A stretch of DNA of 63,517 nt, taken from the NCBI GenBank assembly GCA_046152955.1, contig JBJXGA010000401.1, positions 1-63,517 of the forward strand, written 5' to 3'. The translations under genes were made by a program, and so were the position numbers. Positions 35,877 through 47,371 of this stretch are shown piece by piece; positions within the stretch are counted from its first letter, which is position 1; the number at the start of each line of letters is the position of its first letter. The notes beneath the pieces were generated by a model. It worked only from the letters and a program-made list of their open reading frames with translations. It ran no database searches and was not told the DNA's origin. The DNA comes from SIAF01 sp046152955. Its GTDB lineage: Bacteria > Planctomycetota > Planctomycetia > Planctomycetales > Planctomycetaceae.

Positions 35877-36416
35877 TTACCAGGCGCCGTACCGACCCCA
35901 CGCCGGGGCATGGACGTGATAGAATCCCTGCTGCGTCGTGTCGGTCGGGTAATAAGCCGAGGGGTAGACACTCGGCAAGCCCCCTCCGTGTTGCGAATAG
36001 GGAGTCGTCGGATACCACTGATTGTACTGGGCTCCCACCCGAACCAGCCGCGACGAGGGAACTCCCCACCCATACTCATAGGTGTGCTTCACGACCGGCG
36101 CCAGAGGCACCCCGATCGGCACTCCATAGCTCTTGGCGGCGTACAATTTGGTGTCGCGCGGATCGTAGTATCCGGGATTCACCGCGCCGTACGGCCCGCG
36201 ATACCGACCGTGGCACATTCCCCGGCAGCGCCGGCAACCCGAGTGGCCATGCCAGCGACACTTGTCCTTGAGCCTGTGCCACCCCTCCGACCAGGAGGAT
36301 TCCTCTGGGCAGTCCTCGTACTCATCGGCCCGGACCGTCAGGCTGGCGCCGGACGACAGCAGCATGGCGACGGCCAGCGCCGCCCATCCTTTGCGGAAAG
36401 TTCGTGTCACCATCAT
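35877..36416 (-). CDS. Small secreted Tyr/Pro-rich protein, unknown function
   Basis: This 179-residue protein has a signal peptide (FRKGWAALAVAMLLSSGASL, cleaved near VRADEY). A Cys/His cluster follows (KCRWHGHSGCRRCRGMCHG), which could bind metal or form disulfides. The rest is rich in Tyr, Pro and Gly (YGVPIGVPLAPVVKHTYEYG, AYYPTDTTQQGFYHVH). This type is frequent in planctomycetes, and no function is known. It is the second gene of a likely two-gene minus-strand unit with the next one upstream (36464-36961). Confidence 0.72.
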   Translation of the reverse strand: MMVTRTFRKGWAALAVAMLLSSGASLTVRADEYEDCPEESSWSEGWHRLKDKCRWHGHSGCRRCRGMCHGRYRGPYGAVNPGYYDPRDTKLYAAKSYGVPIGVPLAPVVKHTYEYGWGVPSSRLVRVGAQYNQWYPTTPYSQHGGGLPSVYPSAYYPTDTTQQGFYHVHAPAWGRYGAW

Positions 36417-36463
36417 CGGGAAATCCTTACGTCAGTTGCCTGGTCGGAAACGGGGAACGGCGT

Positions 36464-36961
36464 TCATCGCCACTGGCGGTTCGAATAGAAGCTGCGGCTG
36501 CACGGCGGATACCAGCAGTCGAACAGACCGTGGCAGCTCTTGTACTTGACGGTCACCTCGGTTCCCCGGAGCTTGGGTTTGGGGAAGAACGGGACGCAGT
36601 TGAGGCCGCACTTGTTCCGGTAATAGTACGGACCATACAGGGCATGGTACGTGTGGGGATACAGCATCTCATGCGGAGCCAGCGCGGGATTGGTGATCAT
36701 CGTCCGCCCGACTTCGTAGGGGACGTCCGGTTTCGGGCTGGGATAGAGCGGGGCCTGGATCGGGGCGTATCCATTGGAGTGGTTGTAGCCGTAGCTGTTA
36801 CCATCGGCCGGCAGGCCGTTGTCCAGCGTCCCGTAAGACATGGCGCGGTTCCGCGCGGCATAGGTCGTCTGTTGAACGGGGTTTTGCGCCTGGGCCGAGA
36901 GGGCCAGGAGCGGCGCCAGCGCCGCGGCGAGCAACGCGGACGACTTCAGGGAACGAAACAT
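36464..36961 (-). CDS. Small secreted Tyr/Pro-rich protein, unknown function
   Basis: I start this gene at the ATG at 36961 because AAGGAGGG lies just upstream and a signal peptide follows (SSALLAAALAPLLALSAQAQ). The product has 165 residues and is rich in Asn, Tyr and Pro. A conserved-looking core is MITNPALAPHEMLYPHTYHA, and a Cys-containing tail reads CGLNCVPFFPKPKLRGTEV. It resembles its downstream neighbour in composition but I cannot align them reliably. It probably sits in the periplasm or cell wall. A longer in-frame extension to 37069 lacks a signal and is unlikely. Confidence 0.75.
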   Translation of the reverse strand: MFRSLKSSALLAAALAPLLALSAQAQNPVQQTTYAARNRAMSYGTLDNGLPADGNSYGYNHSNGYAPIQAPLYPSPKPDVPYEVGRTMITNPALAPHEMLYPHTYHALYGPYYYRNKCGLNCVPFFPKPKLRGTEVTVKYKSCHGLFDCWYPPCSRSFYSNRQWR

Positions 36962-37188
36962 GGTTGACCCTCCTTGGGTGCGGGGGTGTGACGAGGCGCG
37001 GGTTTCCGGCACTTCCATGCACCGGTCAGCATCAGAATTCGGCTCGTATCGAAGGGGGGAATCAGTCATTTGGCACCCTCCATGCCCGACTGGACTGCTT
37101 TTCCGAATGACCTGTCGGCAAAGGCGTTATGATCGGAACGCGAGGCGATTCCATCGTCAGTTTCGGCACTTTCGGAGCCTCCTGCGGC

Positions 37189-37219
37189 TTGAGTCCAGCC
37201 GTTACAATCGCTACAGTTT
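37189..37219 (+). promoter_or_regulatory. Probable promoter of the parC-like/parE-like operon, with a shared 21-bp element
   Basis: TTGAGT (37189-37194) and TACAGT (37212-37217) are 17 bp apart. A second hexamer, TACAAT, lies at 37203-37208. The stretch 37199-37219 matches the element at 19432-19452 at 19 of 21 positions. The GTG start follows at 37248. Confidence 0.5.
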
Positions 37220-37247
37220 CGCCGGTGACGAGGCAGGGAGGCTTTTG

Positions 37248-39631
37248 GTGGCAGAACAGACGACAGGCGCGGCAGCGGCGACCCCTTCTGATGAGCAGGG
37301 GGGGGACCGTATCAAGTACGTTTCCATCAGCCAGGAAACGCGGCAACGGTATTTGAATTACGCCCTGTCTGTGATCACCTCCCGGGCGCTTCCGGACGTG
37401 CGCGACGGGCTCAAGCCGGTCCAGCGGCGGATTCTGTTTGCGATGTACGACGGCCTGGGGCTGACCCCCGACAGTCGCTACGCCAAATGCGCGAAAATCT
37501 GCGGCGAAACGACCGGCAACTACCATCCGCACGGGGATATCGCCTGTTACGAGGCGCTCGTCCGGATGGCGCAGGATTTCTCCCTCCGCTATCCGCTCGT
37601 GGACGGGTGGGGAAACTTCGGTTCGGTGATCGGCCTCCCCCCGGCGGCGGCGCGGTACACCGAAGCCCGCCTGCGGCCGATCGCCGAGCATCTGATGGAC
37701 GAGCTGCGGTTCGACACGGTCGATTTCCGACCGACCTACGACGCCCAGCGGCAGGAGCCGGTCGTGTTCCCCGCGCGCTTGCCGCACCTGCTGGTGAATG
37801 GCACCCAGGGGATTGCCGTCGGGATGGCCACCAGCATTCCTCCCCACAACCTGCGAGAGACGATCGAGGCGTGCGTCCATCTGATCCACGACCGGGACGC
37901 CAGCACGGCGCAGCTCATGAAATTCATCAAAGGTCCGGACTTTCCCCTGGGGGGCCGGATCATCAGCGAACGCCGCGACCTGCGGACGATGTACGAGGAA
38001 GGGCGCGGCTCCGTCAAAGTCCGCGGCGAGTGGGAGCTGGATAAGGAAAAGCGGAAAGAGGTGGCCGACCGCTTGGTGATCCGCTCCATTCCCTACGGCG
38101 TGGAGACTGGCCCCTTGCTGGGGGAAATCGGCGCCATCATCGCCACCCGCAAACTTCCGCAGTTGCTGGAAGTCTCGGACCATTCCGACGCCAAGCAGGG
38201 AATGCGGATCGTCCTGCAGCTCAAAGCGGGGTCCGATCCCGCGGCGGTGATGGCCTACCTATATAAACACACCCATCTGGAGCAGAACTTCAGTTACAAC
38301 GCCACCTGTCTCGTTCCCGACGAACATGGAGCGCTGGTTCCCAGGCGACTGGAACTCCCGGCGCTGCTGCGGCACTTCCTCGATTTCCGGTTCGACACCG
38401 TCAAGCGCCGCCATGCCTACCTCCTGGCGCAGCTCAAACGGCGGATCCATCTCCTGAATGGATTCCGGATCATCTTCGATGGACTCGACCGGGCGCTGAA
38501 GATCATTCGCTCCAGCGACGGCAAGCAGGACGCCGCTCAGAAGCTGATGAAGGTGTTTCCACTCGACCTGGAACAGACTCTCGCCATTCTCGAACTCCAG
38601 CTCTACCGCATTTCGCAACTGGAGATCGACGACATCCTCAAGGAACTGCGGCAAAAGAAGCAGGAGGCGACCGACCTGGAGGCGCTGCTGGCCTCCAACC
38701 GGCGGCTGTGGAAAGTGGTTGAGACCGAATTGACGGAGGTGGCCGAGAAGTTCGGCGACAAGCGCCGCACGTCGCTGGGTTCGGCCGAAGAGGTCGCCGA
38801 ATTCGATCCCGAAGCGTACATCGTTCGCGAAAACACCAATGTCGTGGTCTCCCGCGAGGGGTGGATCAAACGGGTCGGGCGGCTGGCCAGCGTCGAGCAA
38901 ACCCGCGTCCGCGAGGGAGACGAAGTCCACAGCGTCGTGCCCGGAAGCACCCTCGATCACGTGATCTTTTTCACCAGCGAAGGGATTGCCTACACCCTGC
39001 GGATCGATCAGGTTCCCGCGTCGTCGGGTTATGGCGAGCCGCTCACAAAGCACTTCCGGATGGGAGACGGCGCGACGGTGGTGGCGACGCTGACCACCGA
39101 TCCGCGGTTCACTCCGGCGGATTCCAAAGTGAAGGGGCAGGACAGCCCGGCTCCCTTCCTGCTCGTGGCCACCGCGCGGGGACAGGTGCTGCGGATTCCG
39201 CTGCATCCCTTTCGAACCGCATCGACCAAGGTGGGACGAAAATACTGCCGCGTGGGGCCGGGGGACAAGGTGGTATTCGTCGATCTGGTTCGCGACGCGT
39301 CGACGATGTTCCTGGCGTCGGAACAGGCGCGGATCATCCACTTCGCCGTCACCGATGTGCCGGTTCTTTCCGGGGCAGGCAAGGGAGTCCGCGGATTGAA
39401 GGTCGCCGCCGACGATCAGGTGCTGGGGGCGGCCCTGCTGTCCCAGCCCAGGGACTGCCTGCACGTTTTGACCACCGCCGAAAAGGAAATGGTCTTCGGT
39501 CAGGTCAAGTACGAAGTCACGTCGCGCGGGGGCAAAGGGGTTCGCACCAGCCACCGTAGCGGATTCGCCAAAATCATCCGTCCACCGATCGAACTGGTCG
39601 ATTGGTCGAAATTTGAAACGCCCCCCGCCAA

Positions 39632-39635
<4 letters not shown>
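37248..39635 (+). CDS. Type II topoisomerase subunit A (ParC/GyrA-like)
   Basis: The GTG at 37248, with AGGGAGG upstream, gives 795 residues; the frame is open further upstream but without family similarity. The breakage-reunion domain starts ETRQRYLNYALSVITSRALP and has the catalytic Tyr137 in PPAAARYTEARL. The quinolone region reads YHPHGDIACYEALVRMAQ, so Ile98 stands at the position of E. coli GyrA Ser83 and Glu102 at Asp87. The C-terminal part (from about residue 525) has beta-pinwheel blades (VVVSREGWIKRVGRL). No gyrase box of the QRRGGKG type is seen in the first blade, which favours a topoisomerase-IV-like enzyme. The parE-like gene overlaps its stop by 4 bp (ATGA). Confidence 0.88.
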
Positions 39636-41551
<1,916 letters not shown>

Positions 41552-41938
41552 TGTGGCGCGCCCCGTTCCGCTCGGCCCCTCGATCCGTTCGGCGCCCTGA
41601 CGGCCGGGGACATTTCGGTCGATTCGCATCAGCTCATTGCGCTGTGCGCGCCGCGGCTGACGTTCATCAGCTATGGGATTCCCGAAAAGGGAGATGCCAA
41701 GTGGCTCGACCAGCAGGGGAGTTTCATGGCGGCGGTCGCCGCCGGTCCGGTGTTTCGACTGCTGGGAGCCAAAGACCTGGGCACCACCGACGACTATCTG
41801 GTGGAAAAGATGCCGCCAGTCAATCACGGGTTGCTGGAAGGAGCATTGGCCTGGCGCCAGCACGACGGCGGCCACACCGACGCCCCCAACATCGAGCATT
41901 TCCTGCGGGGGGCCAAAGCACTAGAGGTTAGGCGCTAG
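41552..41938 (+). pseudogene. C-terminal remnant of an acetylxylan/glucuronoyl-esterase-type alpha/beta-hydrolase
   Basis: The 128 codons after the parE-like stop, in the same frame, read as the end of a planctomycete esterase: DPFGALTAGDISVDSHQLIA, LCAPRLTFISYGIPEKGD, MAAVAAGPVFRLLGAKDLG, and ALAWRQHDGGHTDAPNIEHF with the HDGGHTD block near the catalytic His. The N-terminal two thirds, including the nucleophile Ser, are missing. No ribosome-binding site or suitable start exists. The remnant begins exactly at the parE-like stop codon, which suggests a deletion that joined the two. The family assignment is from memory of these motifs. Confidence 0.75.
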
Positions 41939-42105
41939 GGATCAGAGGGTGGCCGTGGCGGGCGCAGGAGTCAGCGCGCCGCAGGGTGGGACCAGCTCGC
42001 GATGAAGAGACGACGTGTGCCGTCGAACCCGTGCATTGAACGAACCGGCGTCGCGAGCGCAGGCCCACCATTTCCCTTTCCACCATCCTCAAACCCCACC
42101 ACTTG

Positions 42106-43461
42106 CTAAGGCGTGCTGCCGTTGAGCAAGCGGGAACGGAGGTCCGCGTCGGGGAGCCCTGGGAGGTAGCGGCGCGGAATGCGGCAATCGAGCGTTACGC
42201 TGGAGTCGTGGTATTCCTGACGGGTGACGTCGGCATGCGCGGCCAGATATGCCAGCAGCCGCCCGTTGCCGGCGCTGGTTTCGAACGTGGTTTCCACATA
42301 CCCGTCACTGAGCCGCTCGGCGGCCAGTCGGGCGAGTTGATCCAATCCCAGGCGCTGCGCCGCGCTGACGGAGATCGCCTGCGGATGGTTGGCCCGCAGG
42401 GCGTCCAGGTACGACCGGTTGGGAATCGCATCGATCTTGTTGAGGACCAGCACCCCCTGGCTCCCGTCGATGCCGATTTCCTTGAGCACTTCGTTGACGG
42501 TCTGAATCTGCTGCTCGGCGGTGGGGCTGCTGGCATCGACCACGTGCAACAGCAGATTGGCGTGCCGCGCCTCTTCGAGGGTCGAGCGGAACGACGCCAC
42601 CAGATTATGAGGCAGATCGCGGATGAATCCGACCGTATCGCTGAGCAGGACGCTCCCCAGGTGGGGGATGTTCCACACCCTGGTTCGGGTGTCGAGCGTG
42701 GCGAACAACTGGTCGGCGACGTACACGTCACCCTTCGTCAGGGCGTTCATCAACGTGCTTTTGCCCGCATTCGTATATCCCACCAGCGAGACGGTGAGCT
42801 GATCGCGACGCTGTGCTACCTGTTGCTCCCGGCGTTTTTCCACGACCTTGAGGCGATTGCGCAGTTCCGTGACGCGCGCGTCGATCAGGCGGCGGTCGGT
42901 TTCAAGCTGCTGCTCCCCCGGCCCCCCCCGCGTGCCGACGGCCCCTTCGTTTCGCTCCAGGTGCGTCCACATTCGTTTCAGCCGGGAGCGCTGGTAGAGC
43001 AACTGGGCCAATTCCACCTGCAACTGCGACTCATACGTCCGGGCATGCGTCGAAAAGATCGTCAGGATCAGTTCGCTGCGATCGACGATGATCTTGTCGA
43101 GTTCCTCTTCCAGATTGCGGGACTGGGCGGGGGAGAGGTTGTTGTCGAAAATCACCGAATCCGCCTGCTGCAACTCGATGAGCTGCTTCAACTCCTGCAG
43201 CTTGCCTTTCCCCACAAATGTCGCCGGGTCGGGCCACTGGCGATTTTGAACCAGCGTCCCGACCACCTTGACACCGGCGGTCTTGGCCAGTCCCCGGAGT
43301 TCATCGAGCGGGTCGTCCAATTCGCGCTGTGCCCCTGGGAGAACCACCGCCACGAGAATCGAACGCTTTTGTTTGACGCTGAGGTCTACACGTTTAGGTT
43401 CAGACAATGTCGTGGGTTTCCCTCCGGGTGCGAAACAAGCAGGCTGGGGACAGGTAAGCAA
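42106..43461 (-). CDS. hflX: GTPase HflX
   Basis: This 451-residue protein has the HflX N-terminal domain (ADSVIFDNNLSPAQSRNLEE, then ARTYESQLQVELAQLLYQRS) and a G domain with G1 LVGYTNAGKSTLM, G3 DTVGF and G4 LNKID. HflX binds the 50S subunit and splits stalled or heat-damaged ribosomes. The start is uncertain: both possible starts are TTG codons, at 43461 (GGGGGAG upstream) and at 43407 (GGAGGG upstream, longer spacing). I give the longer form. The gene is followed on its strand by the Septu-type operon's tail upstream, with no overlap. Confidence 0.93.
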   Translation of the reverse strand: MLTCPQPACFAPGGKPTTLSEPKRVDLSVKQKRSILVAVVLPGAQRELDDPLDELRGLAKTAGVKVVGTLVQNRQWPDPATFVGKGKLQELKQLIELQQADSVIFDNNLSPAQSRNLEEELDKIIVDRSELILTIFSTHARTYESQLQVELAQLLYQRSRLKRMWTHLERNEGAVGTRGGPGEQQLETDRRLIDARVTELRNRLKVVEKRREQQVAQRRDQLTVSLVGYTNAGKSTLMNALTKGDVYVADQLFATLDTRTRVWNIPHLGSVLLSDTVGFIRDLPHNLVASFRSTLEEARHANLLLHVVDASSPTAEQQIQTVNEVLKEIGIDGSQGVLVLNKIDAIPNRSYLDALRANHPQAISVSAAQRLGLDQLARLAAERLSDGYVETTFETSAGNGRLLAYLAAHADVTRQEYHDSSVTLDCRIPRRYLPGLPDADLRSRLLNGSTP

Positions 43462-43559
43462 TTCTACGCGCTCCCCCGAACGGGGACAACAGCGCTTTGC
43501 CGACGCCTCGTCACGCCATCATAGAGCCACCCTGCGAGCAAAAGGTTCGCTCGACAAGG

Positions 43560-43907
43560 TCAGCCAACGTACTGGATCGAGCGCAGGTGGTCTTCTGCAG
43601 CGCCCCCCAGTCGCGATCGGACCAGAGAAAAGAATTGCGGCCAAGGGGAGGACGGAGCTTTCAAGTAGTAACGGCGGGCCAGTGCCTGCAGAATCTGCAC
43701 AGAGGAGGCGCCCGGTTGGAGCGTTCGACACCTTGAAATCTCCTTCTCGAGTTGGCCCCAGACGATCTGCCGAAAGCGAACAAGGCGGGTGCAGTTTAGA
43801 TTCAGAACCTCGATCGTATTCTGTACCAGCGATCGTGAATCCGAATGCTCGTTTCTTGGCGCTGTCCAGCCAGCGCAATTCTCCACATGCGGCTGCACGC
43901 GCCCGTC
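43560..43907 (-). pseudogene. C-terminal part of PtuB beyond the in-frame amber codon
   Basis: Directly after the TAG at 43908-43910, the same frame continues for 115 residues to a stop at 43560. It reads DGRVQPHVENCAGWTAPRNE, then NTIEVLNLNCTRLVRFRQIV, which matches the C-terminal block of TIGR02646/PtuB-type HNH proteins (a 'dG.i.p' turn followed by 'tI..LNLN...L...R'). The N-terminal part ends at LFVFT, the strand expected just before that turn. There is no ribosome-binding site after the amber, so this part is expressed only if the stop is read through or is an error. Confidence 0.7.
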
Positions 43908-44438
43908 CTAGGTGAATACAAACAACGGTGGAAACGGGGGAACCTCATCAGGCGCCAGGATATACCCTTCCAAACGCACCGGCAGTCGTCCGTTGTCGAT
44001 GTGGTGGTCCTTGGAAGCGTCGCAACTGAGGTTGTCCGGAAGCGGCGAGAGGAAATGCTCAATATTGAGCGGTTCCCCTTCCGGTGGCCTCTGCGTTCCT
44101 CCCTGACAGACCGCCCAGAGATTCGGCCAATGCAGTCCCCAGTTCAATTCACCGCCGAAATCGCTCTTGGGATGAAAATGCTCAATCCGCCGATTGGCCT
44201 TGGTCGCGTTGGTCGCGGCGAGTGCGGTTCCGAAAGCGAGGTAGATTTCACACCGAGCGCACAGGCAGCGCTGGTCGAGCAGAGTCGTTCGATTGATGTC
44301 CTGGAACGCCGCCTGCCCTCCGTGAAGCGCATCATCCTTCAGCTCTTTCCACGAGGCTTTCGGGCAAGCTCGACGGAATTCACTCAGCGCCGCAGGCTCA
44401 GCCGATTTGACGCAGGTTTTCAACCAGCGGCCTCCCAT
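43908..44438 (-). CDS. ptuB: Septu-type HNH nuclease PtuB, N-terminal part ending at an amber codon
   Basis: The ATG at 44438 lies inside the end of the upstream ATPase gene (19-bp overlap) and gives 176 residues before a TAG. The HNH/TIGR02646 core has Cys58, Cys60 and Cys63 (RCLCARCEI), EH at 86-87 in RRIEHFHPKSDFGGELNW, and WPNLWAVCQGG. In Septu systems PtuB is the DNA- or tRNA-cutting effector held by PtuA. The frame continues past the stop for 115 well-matching residues, so the full-length protein would have about 292 residues. The stop may be a mutation, an assembly error or a recoding signal. The nuclease core itself lies before the amber. Confidence 0.75.
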   Translation of the reverse strand: MGGRWLKTCVKSAEPAALSEFRRACPKASWKELKDDALHGGQAAFQDINRTTLLDQRCLCARCEIYLAFGTALAATNATKANRRIEHFHPKSDFGGELNWGLHWPNLWAVCQGGTQRPPEGEPLNIEHFLSPLPDNLSCDASKDHHIDNGRLPVRLEGYILAPDEVPPFPPLFVFT

Positions 44439-45745
44439 TTCAGATTGTCGATGCGGAGGTCGGCCTCCAGCAATCGGGGTTCCTGTCCCTGGCTCCACTC
44501 GTCCAATTCCCGTCGGAGGAGAATTGCGTCCGGTGAATCCCACCGTCTTTGTTCGACCAATTCCATGTATCGATTCAGTTTCTGTACCATGGCCACTGCC
44601 GGGCGCGGCTCAACCCCAAAAACATCCTCCAGCAATCGTTGCGCTTCGGCCCCCTCGGCGCCGGCGGGGGCAGCATAGACGCGGCCATCCTTGAGAATCC
44701 GTAGGCTCTCGCTGGGAACTGTCGTGGCAACCTGCGGACTGTGCGTGGAGAGAATGAGCTGCGTCTGGGTAAACGTGCGTCGCAAGTCTGGTATCACGCG
44801 CTGCTGCCAGGAAGGATGCAGGTGTAGATCGACTTCATCGACGATGAGGATCGCCGGGCGGCTCAGAAGATCGTCGTCCGGGTGCAGCGGAGGATTCGCA
44901 ATCGCCATGCGCAGCGCAAAGTCCATGACCACTCCCAGCATCACCTGGTATCCGTCCGAGAGTTGATCCAAGAAGAGTTTGATCGGAGTTCCTGCCGGAT
45001 CTCGCGCATCGACGGCAAAGCGCCCGGTCTGCGCGTCAATGCGCGGATTTTCAACCCCGGGGATCATGCATTGAATGGCCTGGCGGACCGCTTTCAGAGC
45101 CGGCAATGGGCGCTTTCCTCCGACGTCCCGCGCCTCCCGCAGTTCCTGCTGTTCGTACAGATCGAACCATCCGACGGCACGTCGAAAATCGGCACGCGCT
45201 CCCAAGGCGCCCTCCAGGCCGGCCAGTCGCCGAAACGACTTGGGCATCGTTTTGGCCTGGAGCCGATAATGTGGTACGTCCACAGCCCGATTCGTTCCAT
45301 AGTAAGCGCAAACCGGAACGGAAACCGGCTGTTGGTTGTTGTGGGCGTCGACAATTCGATCCACCTGCGCATGCAACACCTTTAGGCCCTGTGAACCACC
45401 GGGGGCCTGCTTTTTGGTCGCAGGACTCTCGTCGCGAAGTCGCATTCGCTCCCAACTGATGGCGCCCTCCCCCAGTCCTGTCGCCTGGGCCGAGGTGCGA
45501 ACATAGGGCGCCGATCGATCATCTCCCAAAAAACGGATGTCGGATGCCGCCAGTCCGGGAACCTTCTCCTTTCTTTCCAGCGGTAATCGCGCGAGTATTG
45601 GGGCCAGGCACACGGAGATCGCATGCAACACAGTGCTCTTGCCAGAGCCGTTTCCACCGACAAAGACGTTGAGTCTGGGATCCAGCGGGACTGTCAGCGA
45701 CTCGAAGCATCGAAAATTCTCCAGCTCGACGCGTGCCAGTTTCAC
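44420..45745 (-). CDS. ptuA: Septu-type AAA/ABC ATPase PtuA
   Basis: A GTG at 45745, with GCGGAGGAATG just upstream, starts a 441-residue ATPase of the RecF/ABC type. Walker A is at residues 30-38 (GGNGSGKST). The ABC signature is LSDGYQ at 262-267. Walker B is AILIVDE at 298-304 and is followed by a D-loop (DLHLHPSWQQ). The switch His is H335 in STHSPQVA. The 'LSDGY' form with a C-terminal extension is typical of ATPases paired with HNH partners in Septu and retron-Ec78 defence. The nuclease gene ptuB overlaps its end. No reverse transcriptase is nearby, so this fits a two-gene Septu. The PtuA name is an inference from this pairing. Confidence 0.8.
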   Translation of the reverse strand: MKLARVELENFRCFESLTVPLDPRLNVFVGGNGSGKSTVLHAISVCLAPILARLPLERKEKVPGLAASDIRFLGDDRSAPYVRTSAQATGLGEGAISWERMRLRDESPATKKQAPGGSQGLKVLHAQVDRIVDAHNNQQPVSVPVCAYYGTNRAVDVPHYRLQAKTMPKSFRRLAGLEGALGARADFRRAVGWFDLYEQQELREARDVGGKRPLPALKAVRQAIQCMIPGVENPRIDAQTGRFAVDARDPAGTPIKLFLDQLSDGYQVMLGVVMDFALRMAIANPPLHPDDDLLSRPAILIVDEVDLHLHPSWQQRVIPDLRRTFTQTQLILSTHSPQVATTVPSESLRILKDGRVYAAPAGAEGAEAQRLLEDVFGVEPRPAVAMVQKLNRYMELVEQRRWDSPDAILLRRELDEWSQGQEPRLLEADLRIDNLKWEAAG

Positions 45746-46069
45746 GACTCATTCCTCCGCAATCTGATCAGCACGTTTTGCCCTGTCGCCACGCCCACCC
45801 CGGCACCGATACGCAACATAAACCCAGTCTATCAAATGCGTCGGTCGGTCGAAATCGTTTGAATGCCAAAGAGAACATCGTCCAATCTGGTGACCGTGCG
45901 CGGAACTTCAGAGGTTCAGGAACGCCCCTTGCTGAATCCCGCCGGGGGGGCCAACGGCGGACGATCCATTTCACCCGTGCCGATATTCCTTTGACGCACG
46001 GTGCCATGCCCGTCACAATGAAGGGTGCGCCCTCCCCGCTACGCCCCCCCTGCATTCCCCCAAGTCCTC
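45746..46069. other. Intergenic region between the Septu-type operon and the FG-GAP gene
   Basis: These 324 bp lie between divergent genes and should contain both promoters. I see no gene and no clear -35/-10 pair, only the strong ribosome-binding site of ptuA near 45753-45760. Confidence 0.4.
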
Positions 46070-47371
46070 ATGCCAAAGTCTCCCTGGGTTTGGATTCTCC
46101 TGGGAATCGTCATCGCGCTGGGAGCCTGGTTCGGACTGCCGCGCGTCTCGCCGTTGCGAACCCTGGCCGAACCGGCGGCCACCGGGGGGTCGCGGTATCC
46201 GGCTTCTCTTCTCACGTTCGAACGTCGTGAAATCGGCCCTCCCCCGGGGGTTTATCCCTTGATCGCCAATGTGCAGATCCTCGATTTCGACGGCGATGGC
46301 CGGAACGACATTCTGGCGTGCGACGTTCGGGGACAAAGCGTCGTGGTCTGTCGCGTCAACGAACAGGGAGTCTGGAGCGAAGAAACCGTGGCGGACGAAA
46401 TCGCCACCCCGGCGCATGCCACACTGGTCGATCTTGACCGGGATGGGGACGCCGACCTGCTGATTTCGGTTTTGGGAGACATCCTCCCCAACGACGGTGT
46501 CGTGGGTCGGTTGTTGTGGCTCGAACAGACGCCGCAAGGCTTCGTCCGGCGGGTGATCTTGGACGACGTCCGACGGGTGGCCGATTGCCAGCCGGGGGAT
46601 CTGGACGGCGATGGGGACATCGACCTGGCGGTGGCGGTATTTGGTTACGCCCGCGGTCAGGTGCTGTGGATGGAGAACCAGGGGAACGTCAGCTTCGAGC
46701 CCCACGAGATCCTTTCGGCGCCGGGAACGATTCACGTTCCTGTCGCCGACTTCGATGGGGACGGAGACCTCGACATCGCCACCGGCGTTTCACAGGACGA
46801 AGAGGAGTTGTGGGGGCTGGAAAATCTGGGAGGGGGACAGTTCCAACCGCAAAGGTTGTGGTACACGATCAATTTCGATTTGGGGAGCGCTGGGCTGTTG
46901 GCAGACGACCTGGATGGAGACGGGGACATGGACCTGATTCTGCCGGTCGGAGACAACTTGGAAGTCACGCACAGTTTTCCCCAGCGCTACCACGGTTGCC
47001 TGTGGTTCGAAAACGCCGGAAGCTGGCAATTCACTCCTCATCGAATCGGCGACCTGGGAGGGACGTATGCCGCGGCGATCGGCGATCTGGATGGGGACGG
47101 CGACCGGGACGTCGTGCTGGTGTCGATGTTCAATCATTGGGACGAAGAACTCAACGCCAGCGTGGTGTGGCTGGAGAACGACGGCCGTCAGCAGTTCACC
47201 ACCTGGCAAATCGACAGCCGCCCGACGCACCGGATCGCGGTCGCGGTCGGCGATCTGGATGGGGATGGCCGGAGCGACATCCTGACGGGGGGGATGCATC
47301 TTGTGGGACCATTCGATCGGCTGGGGCGATTGACTGCCTGGTTCAACCGCGGTACGGGAGGAACGCGATGA
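46070..47371 (+). CDS. FG-GAP/VCBS beta-propeller protein
   Basis: The ATG at 46070 gives 433 residues with an N-terminal hydrophobic anchor or signal (WVWILLGIVIALGAWFGL). Five to seven FG-GAP repeats follow, each with a calcium-loop-like D-x-D-G-D-G: LDFDGDGRNDILACD, LDRDGDADLLISV, LDGDGDIDLAVAVF, FDGDGDLDIATGV and LDGDGDRDVVLV. These make an integrin-type seven-bladed propeller. The stop overlaps the start of the TPR gene by 4 bp (ATGA), so the two proteins are probably made together. Paired FG-GAP and TPR genes are common in this phylum; the role is unknown. Confidence 0.85.
   Translation: MPKSPWVWILLGIVIALGAWFGLPRVSPLRTLAEPAATGGSRYPASLLTFERREIGPPPGVYPLIANVQILDFDGDGRNDILACDVRGQSVVVCRVNEQGVWSEETVADEIATPAHATLVDLDRDGDADLLISVLGDILPNDGVVGRLLWLEQTPQGFVRRVILDDVRRVADCQPGDLDGDGDIDLAVAVFGYARGQVLWMENQGNVSFEPHEILSAPGTIHVPVADFDGDGDLDIATGVSQDEEELWGLENLGGGQFQPQRLWYTINFDLGSAGLLADDLDGDGDMDLILPVGDNLEVTHSFPQRYHGCLWFENAGSWQFTPHRIGDLGGTYAAAIGDLDGDGDRDVVLVSMFNHWDEELNASVVWLENDGRQQFTTWQIDSRPTHRIAVAVGDLDGDGRSDILTGGMHLVGPFDRLGRLTAWFNRGTGGTR

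Noticed and set aside
43268..43915. Plus-strand open frame overlapping hflX and the PtuB tail
   Set aside because: It runs antisense to two recognisable coding segments and has a Ser/Arg/Pro-rich product without family similarity.
45746..46069. A third Septu or retron component (reverse transcriptase or ncRNA)
   Set aside because: No frame of suitable length or RT motif (YADD) exists next to ptuA, so the system was described as two-gene.
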